NCBI RefSeq assembly: GCF_002980575.1
Contig: NZ_PVBS01000006.1
Span: 1-64,000 of the forward strand
DNA: 64,000 nt
Direction of reading: 5' to 3'
From: Sphingobacterium gobiense
GTDB lineage: Bacteria; Bacteroidota; Bacteroidia; Sphingobacteriales; Sphingobacteriaceae
Made by a program: the position numbers and the translations under genes
Shown here: positions 1-8,596 of the stretch, in pieces
Numbering within the stretch: position 1 is the stretch's first letter
Layout: the number at the start of each line of letters is the position of its first letter
The notes under the pieces: model-generated
What the model saw: only the letters and a program-made list of their open reading frames with translations
Told to the model about the DNA's origin: nothing
Database searches by the model: none

Positions 1-213
1 CGCATCAGCCTCCATCTCCCCGTCTGTCGTGCCCTCCCCGAACATCAGGTCATCAGGAACTTCCAGCAGGGTGTCGTCCTCCGATCCAGCAGAACCGTCT
101 ACAAATTCTATATCATCAAACGAGATTAAGCTATCTTGTTGTGCAAATGACAAATAACATAGGAAAAATGCTAAAAGTTGTAGGGCTATAAAATGCTTAA
201 ATAATGAACGCAT
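1..213 (-). CDS. N-terminus of an exported protein, cut by the window edge
   Basis: The reading frame opens with ATG at 213-211 and stays open for 71 codons to the left edge. Residues 1-24 form a plausible Sec signal peptide (basic start MRSLFKH, a hydrophobic core and a cleavage-like SFAQQ). What follows is strongly acidic (many D and E) with no recognisable domain in the visible part. A terminator-like hairpin lies between it and the upstream DsbD-alpha gene, so it is probably transcribed separately. In relatives a DsbD or CcdA-like membrane protein often follows, but 71 residues cannot show this. Confidence 0.7.
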   Translation of the reverse strand, partial: MRSLFKHFIALQLLAFFLCYLSFAQQDSLISFDDIEFVDGSAGSEDDTLLEVPDDLMFGEGTTDGEMEADA

Positions 214-235
214 AGCTTATTAGATAAGTCGCTAA

Positions 236-266
236 AATAAAAAAAAGGCAGTAAACTTACCGCCTT
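236..266 (-). terminator. Rho-independent terminator after the DsbD-alpha gene
   Basis: Arms 245-254 and 257-266 pair (AAGGC/GCCTT plus GTAA/TTAC with one mismatch). Read on the minus strand, the hairpin is followed by a run of T (A-run at 236-246 on the plus strand). It lies 23 bases past the stop of the gene ending at 289. Confidence 0.7.
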
Positions 267-288
267 ATCATTTCTTATTCCAAGAATA

Positions 289-738
289 CTACTTAATTGT
301 GACGGTAAAGGCATACTCATCGGGAGGCAAACATCTTTCCGAATCACAAACCATAAATTCCACTACGCCTTTTACGACAGGTTGGCCATTCTTTAACTTC
401 ACTTTCTGTTGGAAAATAACTTCTTTGGTGTAATATGGGACATTCATATCAAAGTCTTTCTCGAATTTTGATTTTGGCGCTGGAGCCGCAACTTTGCCGT
501 TCAAGCTGTAGTTATTCGAAGGCGAAAATGTAAACGCTGTTGAAATTGGTCCACCATCAGGAACTTGCAGACCATATATATGCCAACCGTTGTCGATATT
601 TGCCTTGATAAATACAACAGCTTCTTTGTCATTTAGTTTTTTCGAAGCAACGCTCCATTTTACTGGGTTCAATATCTGAGCGTCAACGTTAGCCATGATA
701 AACAACACCGCTACAATTAATAAACTTAATTTTTTCAT
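289..738 (-). CDS. DsbD N-terminal (alpha) domain protein, periplasmic
   Basis: 149 residues. A signal peptide (residues 1-20, MKKLSLLIVAVLFIMANVDA) is followed by one immunoglobulin-like domain of the DsbD-alpha / DsbC family. The motif CDSERCLPPD near residue 130 matches the redox-active cysteine pair followed by PP that DsbD-alpha uses to hand electrons to periplasmic thiol proteins. Unlike E. coli DsbD there is no transmembrane or C-terminal thioredoxin part, so it is a stand-alone alpha domain that presumably works with a separately encoded CcdA-like carrier. The preceding gene in the window (birA) is on the same strand but 177 bases away. Confidence 0.85.
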   Translation of the reverse strand: MKKLSLLIVAVLFIMANVDAQILNPVKWSVASKKLNDKEAVVFIKANIDNGWHIYGLQVPDGGPISTAFTFSPSNNYSLNGKVAAPAPKSKFEKDFDMNVPYYTKEVIFQQKVKLKNGQPVVKGVVEFMVCDSERCLPPDEYAFTVTIK

Positions 739-886
739 GCTAATAAGTTACTTTTTAATGCTAATTATAAGACTGCTTCCATCCTGTAAGGTTTAATTTT
801 ACCTAATGCGAATGAAAATATGCCCAAATATAGGCAGCGTATAAGCTATATACAAGTAAATTATATGATATATTTCCTTTATAAAT

Positions 887-906
887 AACCCCTGATGGCG
901 GGGGTT
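887..906 (-). terminator. GC-rich hairpin after birA
   Basis: Arms 887-892 (AACCCC) and 901-906 (GGGGTT) flank an 8-base loop. It sits 10 bases past the birA stop. On the minus strand it is followed by TTATTTATAAAGG, only a weak T tract, so termination is plausible rather than certain. Confidence 0.5.
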
Positions 907-915
907 TAAGTGCTA

Positions 916-1707
916 TTACTTAAAGCTAACTTCTTTAAGATCAAATAGTCGCTCTTTACCATTGATCAGTATACTTAATTTACCATCACTTTCAGCACCT
1001 TGAAGGATACCTAGAAAGCTTTCCCCTGCAATTTCATAATACGCGGGAATTCCCTTTCTAAATAAACAGCTGTTGTAAGCTTCCAATAATTGTTGTGTAT
1101 CATTTAGATCGATGTTTTCATATAAGGTCATTATCGTTGAAAGAAGCGACAGTGCATGATGTTCAAGGGGTTCTGTTGATATCACCGGTTTTTCGATGTA
1201 AAATGAGGTGGCCTTATGTTGTATAACTGGAGGGAAGGCTTGTTGTTTTATGTTTACACCGATGCCAATTACGCTGGAATGAATACGGGGACCAGATAGT
1301 TGGTTTTCGATTAATACACCACATAGCTTCTTACCGCCGACATAAATATCATTGGGCCATTTAATCTGTGCATTGGGAAGCAATGTTGATACCCAACGCT
1401 GGATGCCCAAACAAACGAGCATATTTAAATTAAACGATTGGTGTATAAGGAAGTCCTTTGGGTATAAGGAAAAACTTAAATTCAATGTTTCAGCAGGTTT
1501 ACTGAACCAGGAGTTTCCCCGTTGGCCTTTTCCTGCCACCTGATGGATTGCCATAATGGCAGTTGCTTCGGGAAGTGGCTTAATATTTGACAAAAGTTCC
1601 TTTAAATAATCGTTGGTAGACGTTACCTCTTCCAATACAATTAAATTTTGTCTAAGGTAAAGTCGGGAAAATGTATTATTTTGCAAGGGAAAAATATTTA
1701 AAGACAT
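916..1707 (-). CDS. birA: Biotin--[acetyl-CoA-carboxylase] ligase
   Basis: 263 residues, the length of a monofunctional biotin protein ligase. It joins biotin via biotinyl-AMP to the lysine of carboxylase carrier proteins. Visible motifs are TSTND at about residue 29, the adenylate-binding loop GKGQRGNSWFS near 59 (canonical GRGRRGR is diverged) and KWPNDIYVGGKKLCGVLIE near 117. There is no N-terminal helix-turn-helix, so it is a class I enzyme and not a BirA-type repressor. It is divergent from rsfS with only 28 bases between the two start codons. Confidence 0.93.
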   Translation of the reverse strand: MSLNIFPLQNNTFSRLYLRQNLIVLEEVTSTNDYLKELLSNIKPLPEATAIMAIHQVAGKGQRGNSWFSKPAETLNLSFSLYPKDFLIHQSFNLNMLVCLGIQRWVSTLLPNAQIKWPNDIYVGGKKLCGVLIENQLSGPRIHSSVIGIGVNIKQQAFPPVIQHKATSFYIEKPVISTEPLEHHALSLLSTIMTLYENIDLNDTQQLLEAYNSCLFRKGIPAYYEIAGESFLGILQGAESDGKLSILINGKERLFDLKEVSFK

Positions 1708-1735
1708 AAATATCGTTCAAAACTAACATTTTTTA

Positions 1736-2110
1736 ATGAATAAAGATAAAAAAAAGGCTTTGTCAGGAAAACTTGCCGAAGTAGTAATATACGGAATGCA
1801 AGAGAAAAAAGGCAATGATATTGTGCGGATGGATTTGAGAAACGTTAATGCCACCTTATCCGATTATTTCGTTATCTGCCATGCGGATTCTGCAACACAA
1901 ATCAACGCAATAGCAAATAGCGTAGAAGAGGAGGTTTACAAGGCCTTTGGGCAAGAACCGTGGAGAAAAGAAGGTCATAGCAATGGTGAATGGATTTTGT
2001 TGGATTTTGTAGATGTTGTCGTCCATGTCTTTAAAACGGAAAAAAGGAGCCATTATGGCATAGAGGATTTATGGGGGGACGCTCAAGTAGAATCGTATCA
2101 AAGCGCGTAA
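1736..2110 (+). CDS. rsfS: Ribosome silencing factor RsfS (Iojap family)
   Basis: 124 residues. The family binds ribosomal protein uL14 and blocks joining of the 30S and 50S subunits in starvation. The family core is visible as NATLSDYFVICHADSATQ (about residues 38-55) and GEWILLDFVDVVVHVF (about 84-99). It is the first gene of a likely operon rsfS-ftsH-LUD-rhomboid on the plus strand. The rsfS-ftsH order is common in this phylum (known context). Its promoter must overlap the 5' end of birA because of the 28-base gap. Confidence 0.93.
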   Translation: MNKDKKKALSGKLAEVVIYGMQEKKGNDIVRMDLRNVNATLSDYFVICHADSATQINAIANSVEEEVYKAFGQEPWRKEGHSNGEWILLDFVDVVVHVFKTEKRSHYGIEDLWGDAQVESYQSA

Positions 2111-2149
2111 AAGTTTAAAAGTAAGAGAAAATAGATATAATAGATTGTA

Positions 2150-4204
2150 ATGAAGAAAATTCCAAGTAAAAAAGTAACTCCTGTTCCACCCAAATTTAAC
2201 ATGATGTGGTTATGGATATTGATTATCCTCGGATTCTTTGGGTTGCAGTACTTTTTTAGTAGCGATAATACCGAAGAAATTACCTATTCAAAGTTTGAGA
2301 AAGAGATATTGTTAGCTGGCGATGTCGAAAAGCTGGTTGCTGTTAAGAGCAATGATTTGGTGGAGGTTGAAGTATATATTAAAAAAGATAAGCTTAAAGA
2401 CGATAAATATAAAAACGTAGCCCCTAGTCCCAATGCGCTGTTGTTATCCCCTGATGTGGGGCCTCAATATAGGTTTACGGAACCGTCTGATGTGATTCTA
2501 AATGAGAAATTGAAAAATTCACAAGCAGGATTACCAGAAGATCAAGCCCGTATTGAGCCGCATTATGAAAATAGATCTAATCCGTGGGCGGGTTGGTTTA
2601 TTTCGTTTATGCTTCCGTTATTAATTATTGTGGCCATATGGATGTTATTGATGCGCCGTATGGGAGGTGGTGCCGGTACTGGTGGAGGTGCGATATTCAA
2701 TATCGGAAAATCTAAAGCCCAGCTTTTTGATAAAGAATCTCAAATAAACATCACGTTCAACGATGTTGCGGGACTGGAAGAGGCAAAGACAGAGGTCATG
2801 GAGATTGTGGATTTTCTTAAAAATCCAAAAAAATATACCGATTTAGGAGGAAAGATTCCAAAGGGAGCTTTGCTTGTAGGCCCTCCGGGTACTGGTAAAA
2901 CATTGCTGGCAAAAGCTGTTGCAGGAGAAGCTCAGGTTCCCTTCTTCTCTTTGTCAGGATCGGATTTTGTGGAAATGTTTGTAGGTGTAGGAGCGTCTCG
3001 TGTACGAGATTTATTTAAACAGGCAAAAGAAAAAGCTCCTTGTATTATATTTATCGATGAAATTGACGCAATTGGGCGCGCCCGTGGTAAAAATTCGGTT
3101 ATGGGTGGGAATGACGAACGTGAAAACACGTTGAACCAATTGCTGGTAGAAATGGATGGTTTCGGCACGAACTTAGGCGTTATTCTATTGGCTGCTACAA
3201 ACCGCTTAGATGTATTAGATCAAGCGTTATTGCGCCCGGGACGATTTGACAGGCAGATTTCTATTGATAAACCAGATTTGATTGGACGTGAAGAGATATT
3301 TAAAGTACACTTACAGCCTTTGAAGCTTTCGGAGGAAGTGGATGCGAAAAAGCTTTCGGCACAAACGCCTGGTTTTGCAGGTGCAGAGATTGCGAACGTG
3401 TGTAACGAAGCAGCATTGATTGCCGCGCGAAAAAACAAAACGTCGATTTCGATGCAGGATTTCCAAGATGCAATTGATAGGGTCATCGGAGGACTTGAAA
3501 AGAAAAACAAAATTATATCTCCTGAAGAGAAGAAAATCGTAGCTTACCACGAAGCTGGACACGCTATTTCTGGATGGTTCCTGGAATTCGCTGATCCCTT
3601 GGTTAAGGTTTCTATCGTTCCGAGGGGTGTAGCCGCGTTAGGTTATGCGCAGTACTTGCCGAAAGAACAATTTTTATATACGACGGAACAATTGTTGGAC
3701 AGCATGTGCATGACACTGGGAGGGCGAGTAGCAGAAGATATTACTTTCGGACGAATCAGTACCGGAGCGCAAAATGATTTGGAAAGGATCACAAAACTAG
3801 CGTATGCGATGGTGTCGGTGTATGGTATGAACGACAAAGTGGGAAATCTATCTTTTCGCGATAGTTCTGGCGAAGCGCAATTCCAAAAGCCATATTCCGA
3901 TCAAACGGCAGAATTAATTGACCAAGAAGTGAGGAATTTAATTGCCGCGGTATACGAGCGGACTAAACAGCTTTTATTGGAGAAGCAGGATGGTCTTATC
4001 AAAATCGCAGAGAAATTGTTGGAGAAAGAAATTCTGTTTCAAAGCGATTTGGAACAAATTTTGGGAAAACGTCCGTTTGAAAACCGTACCACTTATGACG
4101 AATTTGTAAATGGTGGAGCGGACGGAGGTGGCGTTCCGCAAACTGATTTACCGTTGAAACTGCCGCAGGACAGTAATAACAACGACACAAAGTCAGAAGG
4201 GTAA
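2150..4204 (+). CDS. ftsH: ATP-dependent zinc metalloprotease FtsH
   Basis: 684 residues. Membrane-anchored AAA+ protease for quality control of membrane proteins. Order: transmembrane segment 1 (about 20-37), a periplasmic domain, transmembrane segment 2 (about 147-167), a glycine-rich linker, the AAA module with Walker A GPPGTGKT at 244-251, Walker B (FIDEIDAIG) and the second region of homology (LLRPGRFDRQI), then the M41 peptidase with HEAGH at 467-471. The last residues are a low-complexity tail. All catalytic motifs are intact. It follows rsfS by 39 bases. Confidence 0.98.
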   Translation: MKKIPSKKVTPVPPKFNMMWLWILIILGFFGLQYFFSSDNTEEITYSKFEKEILLAGDVEKLVAVKSNDLVEVEVYIKKDKLKDDKYKNVAPSPNALLLSPDVGPQYRFTEPSDVILNEKLKNSQAGLPEDQARIEPHYENRSNPWAGWFISFMLPLLIIVAIWMLLMRRMGGGAGTGGGAIFNIGKSKAQLFDKESQINITFNDVAGLEEAKTEVMEIVDFLKNPKKYTDLGGKIPKGALLVGPPGTGKTLLAKAVAGEAQVPFFSLSGSDFVEMFVGVGASRVRDLFKQAKEKAPCIIFIDEIDAIGRARGKNSVMGGNDERENTLNQLLVEMDGFGTNLGVILLAATNRLDVLDQALLRPGRFDRQISIDKPDLIGREEIFKVHLQPLKLSEEVDAKKLSAQTPGFAGAEIANVCNEAALIAARKNKTSISMQDFQDAIDRVIGGLEKKNKIISPEEKKIVAYHEAGHAISGWFLEFADPLVKVSIVPRGVAALGYAQYLPKEQFLYTTEQLLDSMCMTLGGRVAEDITFGRISTGAQNDLERITKLAYAMVSVYGMNDKVGNLSFRDSSGEAQFQKPYSDQTAELIDQEVRNLIAAVYERTKQLLLEKQDGLIKIAEKLLEKEILFQSDLEQILGKRPFENRTTYDEFVNGGADGGGVPQTDLPLKLPQDSNNNDTKSEG

Positions 4205-4230
4205 GGGCGCATTGCTTGCCCCATTAATGA

Positions 4231-4262
4231 GTGAAGCCTAAAAATCTTAAGCTTCACTTTTA
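4231..4262 (+). terminator. Hairpin after ftsH
   Basis: Arms 4231-4237 (GTGAAGC) and 4251-4257 (GCTTCAC) with a 13-base loop are followed by TTTTAA. The loop is long and the T tract short, and the next gene starts only 13 bases later, so this may be a partial terminator between ftsH and the LUD gene. Confidence 0.5.
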
Positions 4263-4274
4263 AGGGTTATATAC

Positions 4275-4922
4275 ATGAATATTCGAAATACCACAGCTAA
4301 AGAGCGAATGCTAAAAAAGATTCGTCAGGCTTTGTTGCAGAAACGAGAGAATCCACATATTGACTTTGAGGACTCTCCGCTTTATAAAGATGAGGAGGAA
4401 CCTTTGGATGTCACATTCGCACGGGAGTTTACACAAGTTGCGGGTAATTTTGTATATTGTGATGGGGAGATCTCGCTTGTTGAAAATTTGATACTTTTAG
4501 CCGAAAAGCTACAGATAAAAAAGATTTTGGCTTGGGAGCATGAAGTACAAGCGTTGTTAGGGCAGTATGGCTTCCCAATTTATACGTCCGATAAACAGCT
4601 TGATGCCGCGGATGCAGGAATTACTACCTGCGAAGCCCTTATTGCACGCAATGGAAGCATTATGGTATCCAACGGAAATGAAGCTGGTCGCCGCTTGAGT
4701 ATCTATCCGCCCATTCATATTGTAGTGGCAAAAACCTCCCAATTGGTCATGGATCTTAAACATGGATTGCAACGGATGAGAGAAAAATATGGAGATAAGC
4801 TTCCCTCTATGATTGCAACGATCACTGGACCTAGCCGAACAGCAGACATTGAGAAAATGTTGGTGCTGGGTGCGCATGGCCCCAAAGAATTATACGTCTT
4901 TTTGATAGAAGACAGATTTTAA
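4275..4922 (+). CDS. LUD domain protein (LutC/YkgG-like)
   Basis: 215 residues. It resembles the single-domain LUD family (LutC type), members of which are part of the L-lactate utilisation complex. Recognisable stretches are TTCEALIARNGSIMVSN and the C-terminal TITGPSRTADIEKMLVLGAHGPKELYVFL, typical of the family end. The lutA and lutB partners (iron-sulfur proteins) are not neighbours, so a lactate role is not supported here. In many Bacteroidota an isolated LUD gene sits directly after ftsH. The function is open. Confidence 0.85.
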   Translation: MNIRNTTAKERMLKKIRQALLQKRENPHIDFEDSPLYKDEEEPLDVTFAREFTQVAGNFVYCDGEISLVENLILLAEKLQIKKILAWEHEVQALLGQYGFPIYTSDKQLDAADAGITTCEALIARNGSIMVSNGNEAGRRLSIYPPIHIVVAKTSQLVMDLKHGLQRMREKYGDKLPSMIATITGPSRTADIEKMLVLGAHGPKELYVFLIEDRF

Positions 4923-4935
4923 TCCACAAATTTTT

Positions 4936-5565
4936 ATGCTATACTACCTTTATGCAACTCCTGTTGCTTCCGTAATTTTTGCCTTGACAATAGGATTGAG
5001 TTTATATGTTTTTTCCAACCCACAATGGTATGCCAAACTGATGCTGCATCCGTATACGTTGCATAGAGATAAGTCAAAATGGTACATGGTGTTTACGAGC
5101 GGCTTGATCCATAAAGATTGGATGCATCTTATTTTTAATATGATGACGTTCTATTATTTTGGATTCGGTCTTGAGAATATGTTTGTCCAATTCAGTGGTG
5201 TTCTGGGCCACGTGCTTTTCGCGGGGCTATATGTCGTTAGTTTAATTCTTAGCGATATACCTACGTTGATCCGGCAGAAAAACAATTCGAGTTATTATAG
5301 TTTGGGCGCATCGGGTGCTATTTGCGCCGTTCTCTTTAGCTTTATTATGTTTCAGCCAAAAGCGATGCTCGGACTCTTCATGGTGATTCCAATACCAGCC
5401 TATTTGTTTGCGTTTCTCTTTTTAGGATATTGTATCTGGGCATCTAAAAAAGCATACGATAATATTAACCACGATGCTCATTTATTTGGAGCGCTTGCCG
5501 GGATAGGGCTGACGATTTTGCTTTACCCTTGGTCTATCAGCCATCTTCTCAGTCAGTTTTTGTAG
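4936..5565 (+). CDS. Rhomboid family intramembrane serine protease
   Basis: 209 residues with about six hydrophobic segments. The nucleophile motif is SLGASGAICAVLFS (GxSG around residue 127) and the catalytic histidine is in DAHLFGALAGIG near residue 182. The family H-x-x-x-N region is seen in MHLIFNMMTFYYFG. Rhomboids cut transmembrane helices of client proteins in the inner membrane. The start follows the LUD stop by 13 bases, so co-transcription is likely. It converges with the comM-like gene (stop codons 5 bases apart). Confidence 0.93.
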   Translation: MLYYLYATPVASVIFALTIGLSLYVFSNPQWYAKLMLHPYTLHRDKSKWYMVFTSGLIHKDWMHLIFNMMTFYYFGFGLENMFVQFSGVLGHVLFAGLYVVSLILSDIPTLIRQKNNSSYYSLGASGAICAVLFSFIMFQPKAMLGLFMVIPIPAYLFAFLFLGYCIWASKKAYDNINHDAHLFGALAGIGLTILLYPWSISHLLSQFL

Positions 5566-5570
5566 CCCCC

Positions 5571-7109
5571 TCACCCAGTCCAGTCTTCCCGATCCAAACT
5601 TCTAAAATGAATAGCCTCCGCTAAATGTTGGTTTTCAATCTGTTCGGAACCCTCCATATCGGCTATAGTACGCGATACTTTTAGTATGCGGTCATACGCT
5701 CGTGCAGAAAGCCCAAGACGGTCCATAGCCGCCTGTAAAAGCTGTTTGCCCGAGCTGCTGATCAGACAGACTTGCCGTACAACACGTGTATTCATTTGCG
5801 CATTGTTGTGGATATCAGGGGAGTCTGCAAAACGTTTCGTTTGGACGTTACGTGCCTGTATAACCCGCCCCCGTATGACTTCACTTTTCTCGGTGTTCTT
5901 CGCAGCGGAAAGCTTGTTAAATTCAACGGGCGTCACCTCGACATGTAGATCTATACGATCCAGTAGCGGGCCGGAAATTTTGCTAAGATAACGATGTACA
6001 GCAGGGCTTCCGCAAATACATTCCTTTTCCGGATGGTTATAATATCCACAAGGACAAGGATTCATAGCCGCTATCAACATAAAACTCGCTGGGTAATCAA
6101 CGGAAAACTTAGCTCGCGAAATCGTGATATTTCGAGACTCTAGCGGCTGCCGCATTACTTCTAGCACAGACCTTTTAAATTCTGGAAGCTCGTCCAAAAA
6201 CAATACGCCGTTGTGGGCAAGGGAAACTTCTCCTGGTTGTGGCGACGAACCGCCGCCAACGAGAGCGACGTCGGAAGTTGTATGGTGAGGAGCTCGGAAA
6301 GGACGAACCGTCATGAGCGAAGAAAGTGCATGAAGTTGACCGGCAACGGAGTGGATTTTGGTAGTTTCAAGCGATTCATCTAGATGAAGTGGAGGAAGAA
6401 TGGTCGGAAGGCGTTTAGCAAGCATCGTTTTGCCGGCTCCCGGTGGACCGATCAAGATGACATTGTGCCCCCCTGCGGCAGCAATTTCTAACGCCCTTTT
6501 TATGTTCTCCTGTCCTTTTACATCCGAAAAATCTACATCATAGTTATTTATATGATGCATAAATTCATCTCCAATGTCGATTCGGACCCGTTCTAGTTTT
6601 TGTTTTTTGTTAAAAAAATAAATAGCCTCCTGTAGGTTATTCGCGGCCAACACTTCCATATCTTGAACTGCGGCAGCCTCCCGCGCATTGGCCGATGGCA
6701 GTATAACACCTCTAAAACCATCCTGTTTAGCCTGTAAGGTGACAGGCAAAGCCCCCTTGATGGGTTGAACCTCGCCATCTAGCGATAGCTCCCCTAACAT
6801 AATATAACCCTTTAACAGGGTTTCCTGTATTTGACCTGACGCCGCCAGGATACCTAATGCAATAGATAAATCATAGCCGGAGCCTTCTTTACGAATAGCT
6901 GCCGGGGCCAAATTGACGACTATTTTTTGACGCGGCATACGGTATCCAGAAGCTGTAATAGCGCTTTCAATACGGTGCAGACTTTCTTTGATCGCACTAT
7001 CCGGCAACCCTACAATATGATAATGTATGCCAGGACAAACAAGTGTTTCTACAGTTACAGTGGTTGCGTTTATGCCGTATACGGCACTACTAAAGGTTTT
7101 GACGAGCAT
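5571..7109 (-). CDS. comM: YifB/ComM-family Mg-chelatase-like AAA ATPase
   Basis: 512 residues, normal for the family. Order: N-terminal Lon-protease-like ChlI domain (about 1-170), AAA+ module with Walker A GPPGAGKT near 218 and Walker B LFLDELPEF, a cysteine cluster NPCPCGYYNHPEKECICGSP that probably binds zinc, and a C-terminal Mg_chelatase_C domain ending in HLAEAIHFRSLDR. ComM is a hexameric helicase that promotes branch migration during natural transformation in other bacteria. Whether this organism is transformable cannot be told here. The gene is monocistronic and transcribed against its neighbours. Confidence 0.95.
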   Translation of the reverse strand: MLVKTFSSAVYGINATTVTVETLVCPGIHYHIVGLPDSAIKESLHRIESAITASGYRMPRQKIVVNLAPAAIRKEGSGYDLSIALGILAASGQIQETLLKGYIMLGELSLDGEVQPIKGALPVTLQAKQDGFRGVILPSANAREAAAVQDMEVLAANNLQEAIYFFNKKQKLERVRIDIGDEFMHHINNYDVDFSDVKGQENIKRALEIAAAGGHNVILIGPPGAGKTMLAKRLPTILPPLHLDESLETTKIHSVAGQLHALSSLMTVRPFRAPHHTTSDVALVGGGSSPQPGEVSLAHNGVLFLDELPEFKRSVLEVMRQPLESRNITISRAKFSVDYPASFMLIAAMNPCPCGYYNHPEKECICGSPAVHRYLSKISGPLLDRIDLHVEVTPVEFNKLSAAKNTEKSEVIRGRVIQARNVQTKRFADSPDIHNNAQMNTRVVRQVCLISSSGKQLLQAAMDRLGLSARAYDRILKVSRTIADMEGSEQIENQHLAEAIHFRSLDREDWTG

Positions 7110-7211
7110 AGCTATATGTTAAAATGGTTACCCTAAAATACGAAAAAGATCGATAAATAATATAAAATAGTCGGAGATATGTTACTTTTTAGCAACATTT
7201 TCGTTTTCTTC

Positions 7212-7244
7212 TTTGAAAGGAAGCCGAAGCCCAAAATACTTTTG
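7212..7244 (+). promoter_or_regulatory. Bacteroidota-type promoter before the YtxH operon
   Basis: TTTG at 7212-7215 and TACTTTTG at 7237-7244 (consensus TAnnTTTG) are 21 bases apart. Transcription would start near 7251 and leave a leader of about 60-90 bases. It is on the correct strand and in the only gap before the operon. Confidence 0.55.
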
Positions 7245-7338
7245 TATTTTTAAAACGATTAGAAAGATTATTTGTTAATTGTATAACTTAATTAAATCTT
7301 CAACCCGATAAATGAAGAATTATTTAAAAGGCAAAAAT

Positions 7339-7608
7339 ATGAATGAGAACAGTAAAATAGTAGCTGCATTATTAGCAGGATTAGCAGCGGGAGCAGTCGT
7401 AGGATTATTGTTTGCTCCCGATAAAGGATCAGAAACGAGAGATAAGATTAATGAGTCATTATCTGATTTGGGTGACGCCATCAAAGAGCGTGCGGAAGAA
7501 CAATTTGACCAGCTTAGCGAGCTTAAAGATAAAGTATTAGGTTTGGTTAAATCCAAAATGTCTGAGGCTGAAGCCATGGTGGATGACGAAATAATAGAAC
7601 ACGCTTAA
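7339..7608 (+). CDS. YtxH domain-containing protein
   Basis: 89 residues from ATG 7339. An in-frame ATG at 7312 would add nine residues (MKNYLKGKN), but family members usually begin at MNENSK and an AAAAGG stretch precedes 7339. A glycine/alanine-rich transmembrane helix (AALLAGLAAGAVVGLLFAP) is followed by the family signature PDKGSETRDKI and an amphipathic, probably coiled-coil tail. YtxH proteins are small membrane proteins linked to general stress. It leads a three-gene cluster with a holin-X protein and an uncharacterised lysine-rich protein, an arrangement common in Sphingobacteriaceae. Confidence 0.88.
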   Translation: MNENSKIVAALLAGLAAGAVVGLLFAPDKGSETRDKINESLSDLGDAIKERAEEQFDQLSELKDKVLGLVKSKMSEAEAMVDDEIIEHA

Positions 7609-7674
7609 TACAGTGCAGTGGAGACACAATATCCTGAAGTCTCTACTGCGTACTTTAAAAAAAATACACATTCG

Positions 7675-8094
7675 ATGGAAGAGGAAAAATTTTCGCTTAG
7701 TGGTACCTTTCAAAAGGGGAAAGAATATGTAGATACGCAAATTAAGCTATTGCAACTGAAAGGATTAGCTAAAGGGTCGAGGATAATCGGCTCCTTAGCG
7801 CTGGATGTTGTAAAGATTGTATTTAGTTTGTTTATCGTTTTTTTCTGCTCGTTGGCGTTAGGTTTTTATCTTGGCGAAGTATTGGATAGCAATGCACTAG
7901 GGTTTTTGTTAACGGGTGTCATCTTTTTTGTGCTCGTATTACTCATTCGTGCTTTTGAACCGGGATTGGAAAGAATATTTATGAATTTTACTATTCGTAA
8001 GGTGGCGGGCAAATGGCAAGGAGACGAGGATGAAGACATCATTGAAGAGAAAATCAAATCAAGCGTAAATGAAGAATTCACAGAAAATAAATAA
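7675..8094 (+). CDS. Phage holin family (Holin-X) membrane protein
   Basis: 139 residues from ATG 7675 (MEEEKFSLSG). A GTG at 7618 would add 19 residues and starts only 9 bases after the YtxH stop, but relatives begin near the ATG. There are two adjacent transmembrane helices (about residues 45-70 and 75-95) and an acidic C-terminus (DEDEDIIEEK). The similarity is to the putative holin superfamily III/PF07332 type found in many non-phage loci. No endolysin or phage gene is nearby, so a lysis role is unlikely. It is part of the YtxH cluster. Confidence 0.8.
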   Translation: MEEEKFSLSGTFQKGKEYVDTQIKLLQLKGLAKGSRIIGSLALDVVKIVFSLFIVFFCSLALGFYLGEVLDSNALGFLLTGVIFFVLVLLIRAFEPGLERIFMNFTIRKVAGKWQGDEDEDIIEEKIKSSVNEEFTENK

Positions 8095-8596
8095 TTTACA
8101 TGATTTACGAGCAGAAATTACTCGGCTTAACTTAAGACGGAGGGAGCAGGAAGCTTACTTGACGGATCAATATTCGCTGTTAAAGGTAAAAGTAGATACC
8201 CCTTTTCGGTTTTTTAGACAGGTAACTTCTCAGATCCCGGGCGTAGGCATGTTAAAGGATTTTACTTCAGGTGTAGGTAAAGCTGTGCGGAGTAAGGATG
8301 CCGACTGGTTGACAAGAATCTTACAATTGGGCGCACCTATTGTGCTAAATTCGACCTTACTTCGAAAAGCTGGCTGGTTTAAAAAGGCTTTAGTTTTGCT
8401 GGCTTCGGAAACGGCTGCCGGGCAGGTCAATCAGGACAAGATAAGCGGATTGATAAATAAAGTTACCTCCTTTATAAAGCCTAAAAAAAAGAAGAAGAAA
8501 GAAAAGTTAGAAGAAGATGCGATAGAAAAAATAGCGGTTATGCAGCAGCAAGCTGCTATTTTAGAAGACGAACGTTTTGCCGATAGAACTCAATGA
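8069..8596 (+). CDS. Uncharacterised protein of the YtxH/holin-X cluster
   Basis: 175 residues. The ATG at 8069 lies inside the end of the holin-X gene (26-base overlap), a sign of translational coupling. The N-terminus is a charged, probably helical stretch (LRAEITRLNLRRREQEAYL), the middle has a weakly hydrophobic region (QLGAPIVLNSTLLRKAGWFKKALVLLASETAAG is too polar for a confident membrane helix) and the C-terminus carries a poly-lysine run (PKKKKKKEKLEED). No known domain is recognised. Position suggests a partner of the two small membrane proteins before it. Its last 7 bases overlap the convergent GDP-fucose synthase gene. Confidence 0.75.
   Translation: MKNSQKINNLHDLRAEITRLNLRRREQEAYLTDQYSLLKVKVDTPFRFFRQVTSQIPGVGMLKDFTSGVGKAVRSKDADWLTRILQLGAPIVLNSTLLRKAGWFKKALVLLASETAAGQVNQDKISGLINKVTSFIKPKKKKKKEKLEEDAIEKIAVMQQQAAILEDERFADRTQ

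Noticed and set aside
1..213. CcdA or DsbD membrane protein next to the DsbD-alpha gene
   Set aside because: The visible 71 residues are a signal peptide and an acidic stretch with no transmembrane bundle or CxxC motif. The identity cannot be judged.
7675..8094. Prophage lysis cassette
   Set aside because: The protein belongs to a holin-like family also found outside phages; no endolysin, tail or integrase gene is near.
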